Positions 54,400 to 64,000 of a DNA stretch of 64,000 bases are shown in pieces. The notes under the pieces are model-generated. The model saw nothing but the letters and a program-made list of their open reading frames with translations. It did no database searches and was not told the DNA's origin. The stretch spans positions 992,001 through 1,056,000 of the forward strand of contig JAGTJL010000020.1 in assembly GCA_020746875.1 (NCBI GenBank). The letters are read 5' to 3'. Source of the stretch: Rhexocercosporidium sp. MPI-PUGE-AT-0058 (lineage: Eukaryota > Ascomycota > Leotiomycetes > Helotiales). The translations under genes were made by a program, and so were the position numbers. The stretch's first letter is position 1; each line of letters begins with the position of its first letter.

Positions 54400-56300
54400 A
54401 TCGAAACAACTGCCTATATAACACAAAAAAACGTTACACTCTTAATAGTCATATTAAGTAGACCTTCAAGTAGAAGACCTCTGGAAATTAACTGTAATTA
54501 CACCTAGTGTAACGCGTTTTCTGTTAGGGTTACTATGCCTTTTTCTTAGACAGTTCTTATAGTTCCCTCTCTAAGCCATCTTGACGCGCGAATGGCGATG
54601 TAAAGGTATAGTGAACTCCTGCATATTTCCATGGGAAAGTAACCTTTTCCGTGTACTTTTTATATCGCCCGCCGTATATAAAAGTGGCCGCATAATCTCC
54701 TTTCTGAATTCCACTTGTTTAGTCTACCTGTCTTCTTTAGAGAGCTCGTTATAGTCTGTAGCATTGACATAAATAGAAATTAAGTAGCAATTAACTAAAA
54801 CAATATATAAGAGTCAATTCTATATAGCCTACTATCCTCCCCTGCGAATCATACGTTCCCCAGAGTTGTAAGACTTCAATTAATCTCCCATATCCACAGC
54901 TCCTATAAATTGATTGTAAAGCCATACAAATATAGGTTCATCAATCTCCATAATATAATGAGTGTCAAAGAATGCTCTAGCTGCTACTGCGTTTGTTAAT
55001 GATTTGCCTGGCTTCCGTCTGAAGGTTTTGACTGTGCTAGAGCCGTCGTTACAATTGCAAAGAAATAAGGTAGGGGCATTATCGTTCTATAATATATGGC
55101 ACACCTTTCCGGAGGGCGAAACAGCTGTGTAAATCTCGTTATACTTTAATTTTGGGTGGCCGCTTTTGCCTTAGTTGACCTTAAGTTTATGGATCTTTTA
55201 CACGATTCCGGCATTTATTTTAGCTGTCCTAATTGCACCAATTTCCAGCTCTCGGAGGTGTTCTAGCAAAGCATTAGACGTGAAGAGGTTATCTAGGTAC
55301 ACAATATATTGCTGTGGCGGAAGCTGCTCTATTAAATGGACCACTATAGCTTAAGTCTTATTGCCTCCTTTCCCGTGCTTATTTTTACTTAAAGCCGTAG
55401 GGGTTTTGACTTTAATAGAACCAGTTCCTTTGCCGTGAAACACCCATTGTAAGAAGTACCCCTTCTCTACTACCACCTATATCTTGTAGCCTGTAGGAAT
55501 AGGTTTTATTGGAATTGTTGTAGTCTTCTTTGCACGGCTAGTGAACCGCTTTATATATTTATTTACGGCTACATTCCTTTTGGGAGTTCACAACTGGTAG
55601 GATATATTTTGTATATGGGAATTAAGTGGTTTTACTTATAGAAAGTAAGTATTTAAATAATCCTCTTAAGTTTAGATATACCTTATCCTATGTAGTTGAC
55701 TTAAAAGTAAGAGTAGGATTACTTAGATAAAACCTCCGATTTAAGAGCTGGAATCTGTCCTTACTTATATACTTCTGGATTACATATTGGGGGTCGTCCT
55801 CCTACGTAGACTAGTAGTTTTTTATCTTATTTTCGTCGTGGATTAATATGTAAATTAAGATCCTAAGGTATACTTTAATCTTTATAATGTCGGTAGGATA
55901 CTAGTTATTTGTCCTATAATACGGCAAAGAAGGATCATCCGGCTCTTTTACATTTTAGTTAGTAAAATCAACGATTTGGAATAGAATTTGGTCTATAAAA
56001 AACAATAAGAATATAGTCAAAGGGTCGTTTAAAGTAATAGAATTAAGTAGGTTAATTTGTGGAGGAAAGTCGACACAAATGAAGTCTTGAAAAGGTCCTT
56101 TACCTTCAGGAATTGGTTTTGATTTGGGCCGGAGGGTTCCGTTATAAATAGGGTCGTCTTATATACCTTCTTGCATCTTGTGGAGCTTTAATTATATGTA
56201 TTTTAGCTAATATTTACGATTATGACGATGCAGGATTATGTTGTTATAGTGCTGTTGCATAGGGCAACGGACCCCTGCAAGCTCTTAAATGTGACCCACT
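54400..56300 (-). mobile_element. Decayed piggyBac-type transposon (DDE_Tnp_1_7 transposase relic), RIP-like
   Basis: Reading leftward, one frame from about 55470 to 54840 keeps typical fungal piggyBac blocks: FHGKGTGSIKVKT, PPQQYIVYLDNLFTSNALLE, HLRELEIGAIRTAKINAG, KSGHPKLKY, NAPTLFLCNCNDGSSTVKTF, RRKPGKSLTNAVAARAFF and FIGAVDMGD*LKSYNSGER. Stops (TAA, TAG) stand where Gln is usual, which fits C-to-T mutation. The last block matches the family's VDIADQLRS motif. The C-terminal part (GGRYKKYTEKVTFPWKYAG) continues to about 54450 with further stops. Sequence from about 55600 to 56230 is very AT-rich with no intact frame. The whole stretch is far more AT-rich than its surroundings. Ends and TTAA target sites were not settled. 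Confidence 0.85.
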
Positions 56301-56720
56301 TTTTCGTGGGTACAGCACTCCATGGGATAGCTGCATCATCTCTACGATGTGATAAATGCTATTCGTTTTACTATGTCTTCACTTAAGCCTAGTCTTTTGG
56401 TACATGTTTCAAACTCATGGAGTACAGGTTCCTTCTTAGTCAAGCTTCTGTTGCGCGCTCCATTTGAGGTACGACCTAGCGAGTTATTCTACCTAGTTAG
56501 AAGGCAAGGCAGAAAACATCCTCCACCACAATCCTCAACCAACGCTTATCCAGTGTTTGAACCTCTAAACGCCATGCTGAACGCTCAACCTATGGAAGAG
56601 ACCACATTAGGACTGACCGACGCCACGCACTAAAGGCATTGAATTCCATTACTGCTCTAACACATCCAAATCCCTCAATCCTCGCTAATCCACCCCTGGA
56701 TCTATCAACAAAGTTAGATC
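56301..56720. other. Flank of the transposon relic
   Basis: Contains a short palindromic CCCACTTTTTCGTGGG at 56295-56310. A plus-strand 94-codon frame at 56349-56633 begins with ATG-like context but has no recognisable content. Confidence 0.4.
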
Positions 56721-57518
56721 CTACCAGTCAATACCAAACAAGCGAAGCGAGCCCGGACTATCCAAGTACCCATCATCTCCACCCTCACAAGCAGCAACAA
56801 CCCTCTCATCCACCGGCCCATCAAAACTCCCCCGATCAACCTCCTCCAACGTCGTCTCCACCCCCCTAAACACCTCCAACCGTCTACATAAATCCCTCAC
56901 CAACATCTCATTCGCAATATTCGCCTTCAACACCCTCTCCGCCACCTTGATATCATCAGAATGTATCTCATACACCTTCTTTCTATTCCTCGGCAGCAGG
57001 AGTTTCTCGAGGTCGCCTATCTCATAGACTTCGAGGTGCAGGAGCAGGAGTGAGTCCGAGAGAATGAAGTACATGGACATGACGCGCAGGAGGGCGATGG
57101 TTATGCCAGGTCGGAGCATGTTCCAGGCGTTCCAGGGGTAGATGGTATCTTTGATTATGACTTGAAGGGCGCCTAGACGGGTGGCTTTGCGTTCTGCGAC
57201 TCGCCAATTGATGGAGGAGGTGGGTCGACGAGCAACTGGGGCTGGGGCTGGGGTTCGGTGTGTCGGTGACGGCGTTGCTGCTATTGCTGGAAAGGCTTGA
57301 GTAACTGGCATGGCGGTGGGAGCGTGAGCAGGTGGGTGTGGAGGCTGAGGTGAAGGCGGAGGTGGAGGCGCTGGTGCTGGCGCTGGTGCTGACATGTTTG
57401 AAACTTTGGTAGATTGTGGTTGTTTCCTCTGTGCTGGTCTGTTCCTGATGGGACTTAGTATATCGTCATCTCTGAATCTGGCTGGGAGTTGGATAGGTCG
57501 TCCGGAAGACCGAGGCAT
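56721..57518 (-). CDS. Unrecognised Pro/Ala-rich protein (265 aa) next to the transposon relic
   Basis: This is a single exon. Residues 1-40 are basic (MPRSSGRPIQLPARFRDDD). Residues 42-100 are a Pro/Ala-rich linker. Residues 100-265 look folded: SSINWRVAERKATRLGAL, IKDTIYPWNAWNMLRPGI, a hydrophobic segment LLRVMSMYFILSDSLLLLHL, then helical charged sequence with DIKVAERVLKANIANEMLV and an acidic end. I do not recognise the family. Its place beside a RIP-affected transposon and AT-rich sequence suggests accessory, possibly lineage-specific content. The hydrophobic stretch may be a buried helix or a membrane segment. Confidence 0.6.
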   Translation of the reverse strand: MPRSSGRPIQLPARFRDDDILSPIRNRPAQRKQPQSTKVSNMSAPAPAPAPPPPPSPQPPHPPAHAPTAMPVTQAFPAIAATPSPTHRTPAPAPVARRPTSSINWRVAERKATRLGALQVIIKDTIYPWNAWNMLRPGITIALLRVMSMYFILSDSLLLLHLEVYEIGDLEKLLLPRNRKKVYEIHSDDIKVAERVLKANIANEMLVRDLCRRLEVFRGVETTLEEVDRGSFDGPVDERVVAACEGGDDGYLDSPGSLRLFGIDW

Positions 57519-58273
57519 TTCGAATTTCTTTTGATATTTTTGATTTGGGCGAGTTTATTAATGCGGCTTCAGAGCTAGTGGTTATTAATGATACGGGCTT
57601 AGTAATGTTGTTATGAATAATTATATTTTGGATAATGTGAATTTGATTGCGAAGTTCGGGAGTTGCATACAGAGTTCGCTACCTCGTGTAGTGGTGGGTG
57701 TTGTGTAAACGAAATTACTGAATGGAGAAGGAAGGAACGAGGAGAGACGGAAATTATGACGCGGAAAGAGCTTATGACCGATTTAGGGAAAGAGAAGATT
57801 GAATTAGAGATCTAACCCAAAGAATCGAAAATGTGTGTGCTAGAAGAGGTTTGTTATTGTACTTCATCAAGTGAAGTCATATTCACTTTTACGACTGTGG
57901 GTGATAATATCTTTTACGAGGTATACTAATTGTTGATGATAGAATTTGAAGGGCTAGACACTCTGCATTTAGAAAATCAATCTAGCATTTGGGTTGTATG
58001 CCGAACGCAAGACCAAAACATCGAGTCCGCTAGCCAAGCATAGCTCGCTTAACCCCGAGCCAAGATTTCGTTATTAAGGGAGGGTCATGAGAATCTAGGT
58101 GCCAAACGTTGAGCTTTTGCCTTGGAATTGAAAAAAGAGATAGTAGCATTCAGCAATTAGTCTATGAATAACTTAATAAGTCACTATGTTTTTGTACAAG
58201 GTGAGACAAGTGCCAACAGAGTTATCGGAGACTTGCAAATCCAAAAGTTTTATTGTTTACATTATGATATTGA
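57519..58273. other. AT-rich intergenic region
   Basis: No supported gene; AT-rich with scattered direct repeats. Confidence 0.45.
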
Positions 58274-58471
58274 TTATTGAAAAACGTACACTCCTTCTGT
58301 ATCTCCATGACCAATAGCAAATTTATAAATAGAGTTACTAATACACGCTGTCACCTCAGAACATCTATTCCTTATAAAACCGCAATAGTCCCCGTCCTTC
58401 AAGCAAATAAACCCTTTTTCAGGCTCTGTAGATATCGGATCATTGAAACCCAATTTCAATTGCTCAAGAGG
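58274..58471 (-). CDS. Possible exon of a small cysteine-containing protein
   Basis: After a plausible acceptor (ACAATGTAG) a minus-strand frame reads PLEQLKLGFNDPIS, then GFICLKDGDYCGF, RCSEVTACISNSIYKF and ends GHGDTEGVYVFQ at a TAA. It has four cysteines in about 65 residues and protein-like composition, like the second exon of a small secreted protein. No matching first exon was found: a signal-peptide-like MRPVTCFFLLC at about 58779-58811 on the same strand meets a stop at once. It may be an unspliced gene I cannot resolve, or a relic. Function unknown. Confidence 0.35.
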   Translation of the reverse strand, partial: PLEQLKLGFNDPISTEPEKGFICLKDGDYCGFIRNRCSEVTACISNSIYKFAIGHGDTEGVYVFQ

Positions 58472-59184
58472 AACGGCTACATTGTATTAATATTTAGGGA
58501 TAATGAAATAGTATTGTAAGTGCCCTTGTCCGAAAAATCAAGGGAGAATTGTGAATGAATAGGTTGGCTTGCTTGTACCTCAAAGTCTAGTCATGTTTGC
58601 TTGCTGGCATTAAGGAACGTAGAATGATACACGAACACTGGGGTAAAGCACAATAAAGAATGTGAAAGTATAAGGAAGATCTAGTACTAATGTTTCTGTA
58701 TAGTGAGAAAAATCACTTTGTCGGTTCGCCTTTCACCCCTTTTGGAAAGTCAACAAAGCAGAAAGAAGCAAGTCACTGGTCTCATATGAGCGGAACTTTG
58801 AACTTCTCGTGCAATATGGTATATATTTGTCAACAGTTAATCAATCATACACCAACCCAGCAAGGCGATTAACATGAGTACCTGCCTAGGAAATTATAGG
58901 GACTTTGATCCCCGAGCACTTTCAAGTTGCGCTACTCTCGTTGTTACAGCCTGAGGCACTTACACCAAGCCACAATTGAACGTCAGCCCGCTGTTGAAGC
59001 TCAAGTCCGACAGCTCCAGAACAATGCTGCAATCCAACCCAAACGTTCGATAAATTTGTCAGTCTGCTGTTCACCTCTCGAGTCTTTTAGCAGCTCCTAG
59101 TCCCACAACTCAAACATCACCAAACCCACAGATCCGCCAACAATACCCCTCCAATCCTCGAGCTCTCCAGCCTCGTGCACCAAA
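58472..59184. other. Intergenic region upstream of END3
   Basis: No supported gene. A mildly AT-rich left part gives way to pyrimidine-rich leader sequence near 59100. Confidence 0.4.
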
Positions 59185-60514
59185 ATGTCAAACAAGCGGA
59201 TAGAACAGAGCGAGATCGAGAAATACTGGGAGATCTTCGCATCTCTATCAAATGGTGGCACACATCTCACTGGTTCACAGGCAGCGCCAGTGCTGAAGAA
59301 CAGTCAATTGCGGGACGATCAACTCGAGCGCATCTGGGATCTGGCGGATGTGGATAATGATGGGAATCTGGATTTCGAGGAGTTCTGCGTGGCTATGCGG
59401 TTGATCTTTGATCTTGTCAATGGAGTAAGCTGGACATAAAGAGCTGTTGTCGGGCTGGAGCTTTGCTAATACGAGGTGCTGCAGGAATACGCTGATGTAC
59501 CTCCACAACTCCCGGATTGGCTAGTTCCTGAATCGAAGGCACATTTGGTGCAGGCAAATAGGGCTCTTACTGGTAGACAGGTTCAGTTTGAGAGGATTGA
59601 AGACGAGGATGAGTCTCCGGGACTGAAGGATGGCTTTGATTGGTACATGAGCCCTTCAGACAAGTCAAAATACGAGGAAATATATTCTGCGAATCGTGAT
59701 GGCAGAGGAGAAATCACTTGTAAGTGCATATCTAATTTGGAATACTGATTTTAAGCTAATGTAACTCGCTACAGTTGAATCCCTTGACTCCCTTTACTCG
59801 TCCCTCGACGTCCCAGATACCGATATTCGCTCGGCGTGGAACCTCATAAACCCATCCGCGTCTCCCGCCATCTCCAAAGATGCCACCCTAGCCTTCCTAC
59901 ATATCCTAAACAACCGCCATGAAGGCTTCCGCATTCCACGAACAGTTCCTCCATCTCTCCGATCAAGCTTCGAACGGAACCAAATCGACTACCAGATCGA
60001 CAACCAACGCACATCTTCACCCGCACAACGATGGGGTTCAACCGGAGGCGAAGAAACTAGTACAGGCCGGAAAGCAAAGTTCGGAGATACGTATCTAAGT
60101 AGAATGGGGATGGGTGGTAAATCAAGCTACAAACCAACCGGAACAGATTTCTCCGCTACCAAGACGACAGAGGACTGGGAGGAAGTGCGACTAAAGAAGC
60201 AACTGAGTGAGCTGGAGGCGAAGATCGAGAAGGTCGAAGCCGCATCGGCGAACCGGTCTGGAGGGCGACGAGATACAAAGCCAGCTCTGGTGAAGAGGGA
60301 ACTAGAGCAGTTGTTGGATTACAAGCGGAGAGAATTGCGCGATATGGAGTCTGGTGAGGGGAAGAGTAAGGTTGGAGCTAGCTTGAAGGGTGTTGCGGAT
60401 GAGATTGCTACGGTCAAGGAGCAGGTTGATGGTCTGGAAGCTCATCTGAGATCGCGCCAGCAGGCTTTGGCCGAGTTGCAGCAGGAAATTGAGAACGAGA
60501 AGGCGAGTAGATAG
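59185..60514 (+). CDS. END3: Actin cytoskeleton-regulatory complex protein End3
   Basis: The model has three exons, 59185-59424, 59485-59719 and 59775-60514 (404 aa; 60- and 55-nt introns). The first EH domain (about 5-95) has [32 protein letters not shown] and the EF-hand loop [13 protein letters not shown] at 55-67. A second EH-like domain (about 130-215) has [20 protein letters not shown] and [21 protein letters not shown] central linker is followed by a C-terminal coiled coil ([19 protein letters not shown], then [19 protein letters not shown]). Family knowledge: End3 works with Pan1 and Sla1 at endocytic actin patches. Length matches fungal End3 (about 400 aa). Confidence 0.95.
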
Positions 60515-61906
60515 ATACCTTTAATGCACATACCTCTTCCAACCTTCAGCCCGTGATCATCTCTATATTGCGCTAGTAAAGCTCAACCACTGGACTGGGA
60601 AAACATATTTCGCGTGTGCTGTGACTTACATGTACCATAATCCTCGCGAAATACCTAGCAATAATCGATCTCTTCATTCTGTTCAATTCTCATCATTTCT
60701 GGATTATATGTCTTAATTCAAGAGATAGAAGGAATGCTATTACACCGAAGATCCCAGCTGGTCTCTTTCCACATTATTTCTCCGCCCAAGTCTGTCCCCT
60801 CAAATCCTGCTTGAGTTGGCTAAGCGAGCCTGCTTTGTTTACCCACGCCAGAATACATGCATAGAGCACGACCACGGGGATTTGTTTAATTAAAAGACCT
60901 CGGCATTTACATACCTCCTCTCAATTGACTTCTTTTTGACTCCTTTTGTTATTCTGGAATAACTCGACCAGGACACAACTCCCCCCCCTTTTCAGTAGCT
61001 CGTCAAAGAAAGCAAACTCCAGCTTGCCATAAGACATGCCGACCTCTCTCAACATCCTCTCTCTCTCTCCCTTCTCACCAAGAAAGACAAAGTTCATTAT
61101 ATCCACGCATACCTCCAAAGAAAATACTACCTTTCGAGTGGCGCATTGCCTATTTGTACAAGGTCTTTGGTCTCTGGTCTCTTAGTGAACACAATACCAG
61201 TCAGTATCCACGAGAAGATCACTGCGCAGCCTCTTATCTGATATACAAGACTGGCTCATTAGCGATGGTGTCAAGCAATGCTCTTTCCTTAGTGTGCGTC
61301 AAGTCCAAGTCCGTACGTACACTCAAGCCTAATGTTATGAGTTACGATCTGAAACTCTGGGAATGGAGAGACTTTTGTTTTTGTTTTTGGGTTTTGCTTC
61401 TACCATTCGTAGTCAGTGAGGAACCATGTGGCATTCCCAACCAGATATTGCAATTGAGACGGGTGTTTGGCTAAGAGCTTGTGGTAAATGATGGCTTGGA
61501 GATATGGATAGGAAAGGAACAGAGGCTTCGAATGGACTGGGAAAGAAGGGGATGGGATGCGGGCGGGGACTTTGCTTGTGCTGTTGAATCTTTTCAAGTG
61601 AACAAAGACGGGCTAGAAATGGGCTAAGGGAATGTTGGGTTTGAGGATTGGGGTCATGTAAAGAAGCTATTGATTTTCATCGTAAAGGAAATTAGGCTAG
61701 GTGTCGAGGAAGTAATTGTTGTGCAGAATCATCATACAACGATACCAAGCTTCCATAAAGTGGTATCTCGTCCTCCCTCGTTCCGATTCTAAAAGTCATA
61801 ATGTCTAAAAGTACACAATAACGCACTTAACACCCACCATCCAACCGATTGGGTCTACTCACTGGCAATAGTATCACACATTCCGGACCATTTTCAATCT
61901 CCAGAC
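60515..61906. other. Convergent intergenic region
   Basis: 1.4 kb between stop codons of END3 and the Yip gene. Frames at 61154-61597 have no recognisable content. CT-rich stretches near 61050-61080. Confidence 0.45.
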
Positions 61907-63003
61907 TTAGCTAATGAAGCACAAACATCCCAGCATCAAGTAGAATACGAAGAGCGGGTATACCGCAATGCCGACTCTGTTCTTGACTACGCCGCTTCCA
62001 CCGAGGATGCTGACGCCGGCTGCTAGCGACCAGCCGACCAGGACGAGGTAGACGGGGACGCGGGCTACGGTTGGGAGTCTGAAGACCGAGAGGAGGGCTG
62101 CAATGACGAGGGGGAAGAGGGTGTATCCGATGATGCAAACACTTTGCGCAAAAGAGCTAAAAAAAACACAAAAGGTCAGCCACATATTCAGACTCCATGC
62201 TTCCATCTCACTGCGGATCTCAATTCCGCAAAGAAGGGAAGAGAAGAGAGGACTCACATATTCCCACCCAACAACTTAATCTGCATCGTAACGACTGCCT
62301 CCCCAATCCACACCATAGCAAAAACCCCACTAAACACCAAACTCTTCTGCTCCTTATCCGCACTAAAGCTCAAGAACAAACTCAACAACAGACAAAACAC
62401 AAGTGGGCCCCAGAGATCCCAATCCCTCAACCCCTCACTCATATTGCCCTGCGCAAGCAACGCATCCGGATCCAGCGCCCTGCCCGCAAGCCCCATAATC
62501 TCATCTCTCGCACCACTGATCCCCGCGCCACGGATGTTTTCATAGGCGCCACGGAAAGATGTCGTGCCCTCGAGCATGGAACCCCCGAAGAGGTACTTCG
62601 GGTACAGGACCTCGCGCATCTTGGACCAGACGGCGAGGAGGTCACGGCTGAGCGTGTCCCATACTGACTCGTCGATGGTGTTTGTGGGCGCGCGCCGGTC
62701 TTCGCCGGGGATCCGCGATGTGAGGTAGGACTCGTTGAGGGGGGCGGAGGAGGAGGAGCCGCTGTGGATGTTGCCTGATACTAGGGGTGCCCGCGAGGAA
62801 TGCGTTTGTGAGGGTTGGAGGGGGTCGTCGAGATCGTCGAGGTCGGCTGGGGAGGGTTAGTTTGAGCTTCTGGTACTGGTATAGAGTATTTATATTTGCA
62901 TGTATGGTGGAAAGAATGGCATACCGTCATCGGGATCTATCAGATCATCGTCTTCGACAGAGGGTTGGTTGTAGTGCTCGTAAGGGTTCGAGGAGGACGC
63001 CAT
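61907..63003 (-). CDS. YIP4: Yip1-domain Golgi membrane protein (Yip4/YIPF6-like)
   Basis: The model has three exons, 62925-63003, 62258-62846 and 61907-62156 (305 aa; 78- and 101-nt introns). The N-terminal 120 residues are acidic and disordered (DDDLIDPDDADLDDLDDPLQ). A conserved pre-membrane segment follows (RDLLAVWSKMREVLYPKY). Five hydrophobic segments come next: WGPLVFCLLLSLFLSF, FSGVFAMVWIGEAVVTM, QSVCIIGYTLFPLVIAALLS, VPVYLVLVGWSLAAGV and VYPLFVFYLMLGCLCF. The DLWGPL, LLGGNISFAQSVCIIGYTLF pattern is that of YIPF6/Yip4. These proteins bind Rab GTPases and act in ER-Golgi vesicle traffic. Confidence 0.9.
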
Positions 63004-63526
63004 TTCGTGGTTGATTACAGCTTGTGAAGCTGCAAAACTCTGGGAACACCTGAAGTCCTAGTTCTCACTTGGCCCTTTCCTTCAAGGCGACCAAATCTAA
63101 AGGTTGTGGTTGGAGTTGCAAAGCTGATGTGTACCCAGAGAAAGCTCGAGCTCGGCTTGCATCCACGGTTTCCTCAACTGATGTGCTGCGCGTCGAATGC
63201 CAAGCCACGGGAGCTAAAGACCCTAGCTAAACCCGAATCGGGTATATACAACTTCTATTGCACTTTCATGTTGGAATTCTAGACTTTAATGACTCCCAAC
63301 GCTGAATGGCGGCAATTACTAAACTGTCTTTCATGAAAGACAATTTTGTATATATCTTGGAAAATGATGAATGCGCAGTAATAAATGGTTATTTTTATTT
63401 CATTAGTCATACAGAGAGACAACACGACAGATGTGACAATTGCAAGATCCTCCATTTCTCAAAATTCCAACCAAAAGAACCACGAGAACATATCAAACCT
63501 GTATATTATCCCCATCTTGTATGGCC
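63004..63526. other. Intergenic region
   Basis: 523 bp; promoter of the Yip gene and 3' flank of the next minus-strand gene. AT-rich around 63240-63520; no gene. Confidence 0.5.
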
Positions 63527-64000
63527 CTAGTGCCACTGGTTTGGGGTCTCAAATGTCGCTTCGCGCGGACCTGAGGGATTTGGTGGCTGCGTGGTAGGCG
63601 GTTCCTCTTTTGTCTGTGACGGCACTTTTTCCCAGCTAATGTGCCCTGGACTGTGACCAGGTTGTGGCTCGAAAGTGTAAGCTGGAGCAGGTCGATCTAA
63701 CATCGCTCCAGAATGGCTAGGTCCCATTGATAGATCGTTCCCGCAGCCATGCCTCTCTAGAAGTTGCTGCTGGCGGAGGTGCTCGAAAGGTACTCGATTT
63801 CCATCGCCGGGCTGATTGGTCTTCTCAGCCAATCGAGACCATTTCTCTGCTGCTTGATTATCCGGTGGGAGATATCCAGGGCTTGGCTGTGCGTAAGGAT
63901 CCCAGATGGGAAGTCCACCGGGTGGCTGACTCTCACCTCGAGGAATGCCGTGGCCATAGGAAGCAATGTTCCCGTTGATGCCCGTCAAGGACCAAGCGAA
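63527..64000 (-). CDS. Unrecognised hydrophilic protein, C-terminal end (runs off the right edge)
   Basis: The frame is open from the right edge to a stop at 63527, giving 157 residues. It reads GHGIPRGESQPPGGLPIWDP, then Pro/Gln-rich sequence (YAQPSPGYLPPDNQAAEKWS), a short ordered part (RVPFEHLRQQQLLERHG) and a Pro/Thr-rich end. No motif is recognised. The window edge removes the start, so neither length nor domain content can be judged. The most upstream ATG is not visible. Confidence 0.6.
   Translation of the reverse strand, partial: FAWSLTGINGNIASYGHGIPRGESQPPGGLPIWDPYAQPSPGYLPPDNQAAEKWSRLAEKTNQPGDGNRVPFEHLRQQQLLERHGCGNDLSMGPSHSGAMLDRPAPAYTFEPQPGHSPGHISWEKVPSQTKEEPPTTQPPNPSGPREATFETPNQWH

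Noticed and set aside
61400..61597. Minus-strand ORF in the END3-Yip gap
   Set aside because: Opens only from a TTG and shows no conserved pattern.
1..64000. CRISPR arrays, prophage, integrons or other prokaryotic systems
   Set aside because: All genes and intron structures are those of an ascomycete nucleus; no regularly spaced repeats were seen.

Overview
The window is nuclear DNA from a filamentous ascomycete (Pezizomycotina); protein flavour suggests Leotiomycetes, but that is an impression, not a test. The signs are short spliceosomal introns (mostly 45-80 nt, GT-AG with a few GC-AG), single-gene transcription units on both strands, a Zn2Cys6 regulator with a fungal middle-homology domain, a GH131 secreted glucanase, fungal-only subunits (Spo7, End3, Spc24, Cld1) and an AT-rich, stop-riddled transposon relic of the kind left by RIP. 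Exon structures were worked out by hand from reading frame, splice sites and family alignment in memory. For every model called complete the exon lengths sum to a multiple of three.

Layout. 1-9 kb: the 5' part of an unrecognised Ser-rich protein (-), a Sdt1/Phm8-type nucleotidase with a 13-nt microexon (+), Med21 (-) with a GC-AG intron, the mitochondrial respiratory-growth factor Rrg7 (+), a 72-residue Cys-rich protein (+), a Cys-rich unknown (-) and a FHIT/Hnt2 HIT hydrolase (-). 9-15 kb: a secreted GH131 glucanase (+), a frame-broken alpha/beta hydrolase (+) and a Ure2-like glutathione S-transferase (-). 15-28 kb: Ctf18 clamp-loader subunit (-), Zn2Cys6 transcription factor (+), a RING-H2 E3 ligase (-), Fis1 (-) divergent from kinetochore Spc24 (+), a small two-helix membrane protein (-) and a TatD/Scn1 metal-dependent hydrolase (+). 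28-44 kb: a 599-residue unknown with a Myb-like C-terminus (+), an LSH/DDM1/Irc5-type SNF2 remodeller (+), an unresolved terminal exon (+), an UNC93-like MFS protein (-) and then about 4 kb without a convincing gene. 44-54 kb: an AIFM2/FSP1-like FAD oxidoreductase (-), a divergent pair of tetrulose-phosphate isomerases (TIM-like and RpiB-like, matching yeast EYI1/EYI2), a Cld1-like cardiolipin lipase (-), Spo7 (+) and a dual-specificity-phosphatase-like protein (+). 54-64 kb: a decayed piggyBac transposase, an unknown Pro-rich protein (-), a possible decayed Cys-containing exon (-), End3 (+), a Yip1-family Golgi protein (-) and the 3' end of another unknown gene (-).

Most of the window is conserved housekeeping sequence: replication and cohesion, kinetochore, transcription, chromatin, mitochondrial fission and lipid remodelling, nuclear-envelope lipid control, endocytosis and Golgi traffic. 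The parts most worth a second look are the divergent EYI1/EYI2-like pair, which points to a tetritol (erythritol/threitol) catabolic capacity; the accessory strip at 54-59 kb around the piggyBac relic; and the exon oddities (microexon, GC-AG introns, split zinc cluster). No new multi-gene defence or mobile system was found, and no secondary-metabolite backbone gene was seen.
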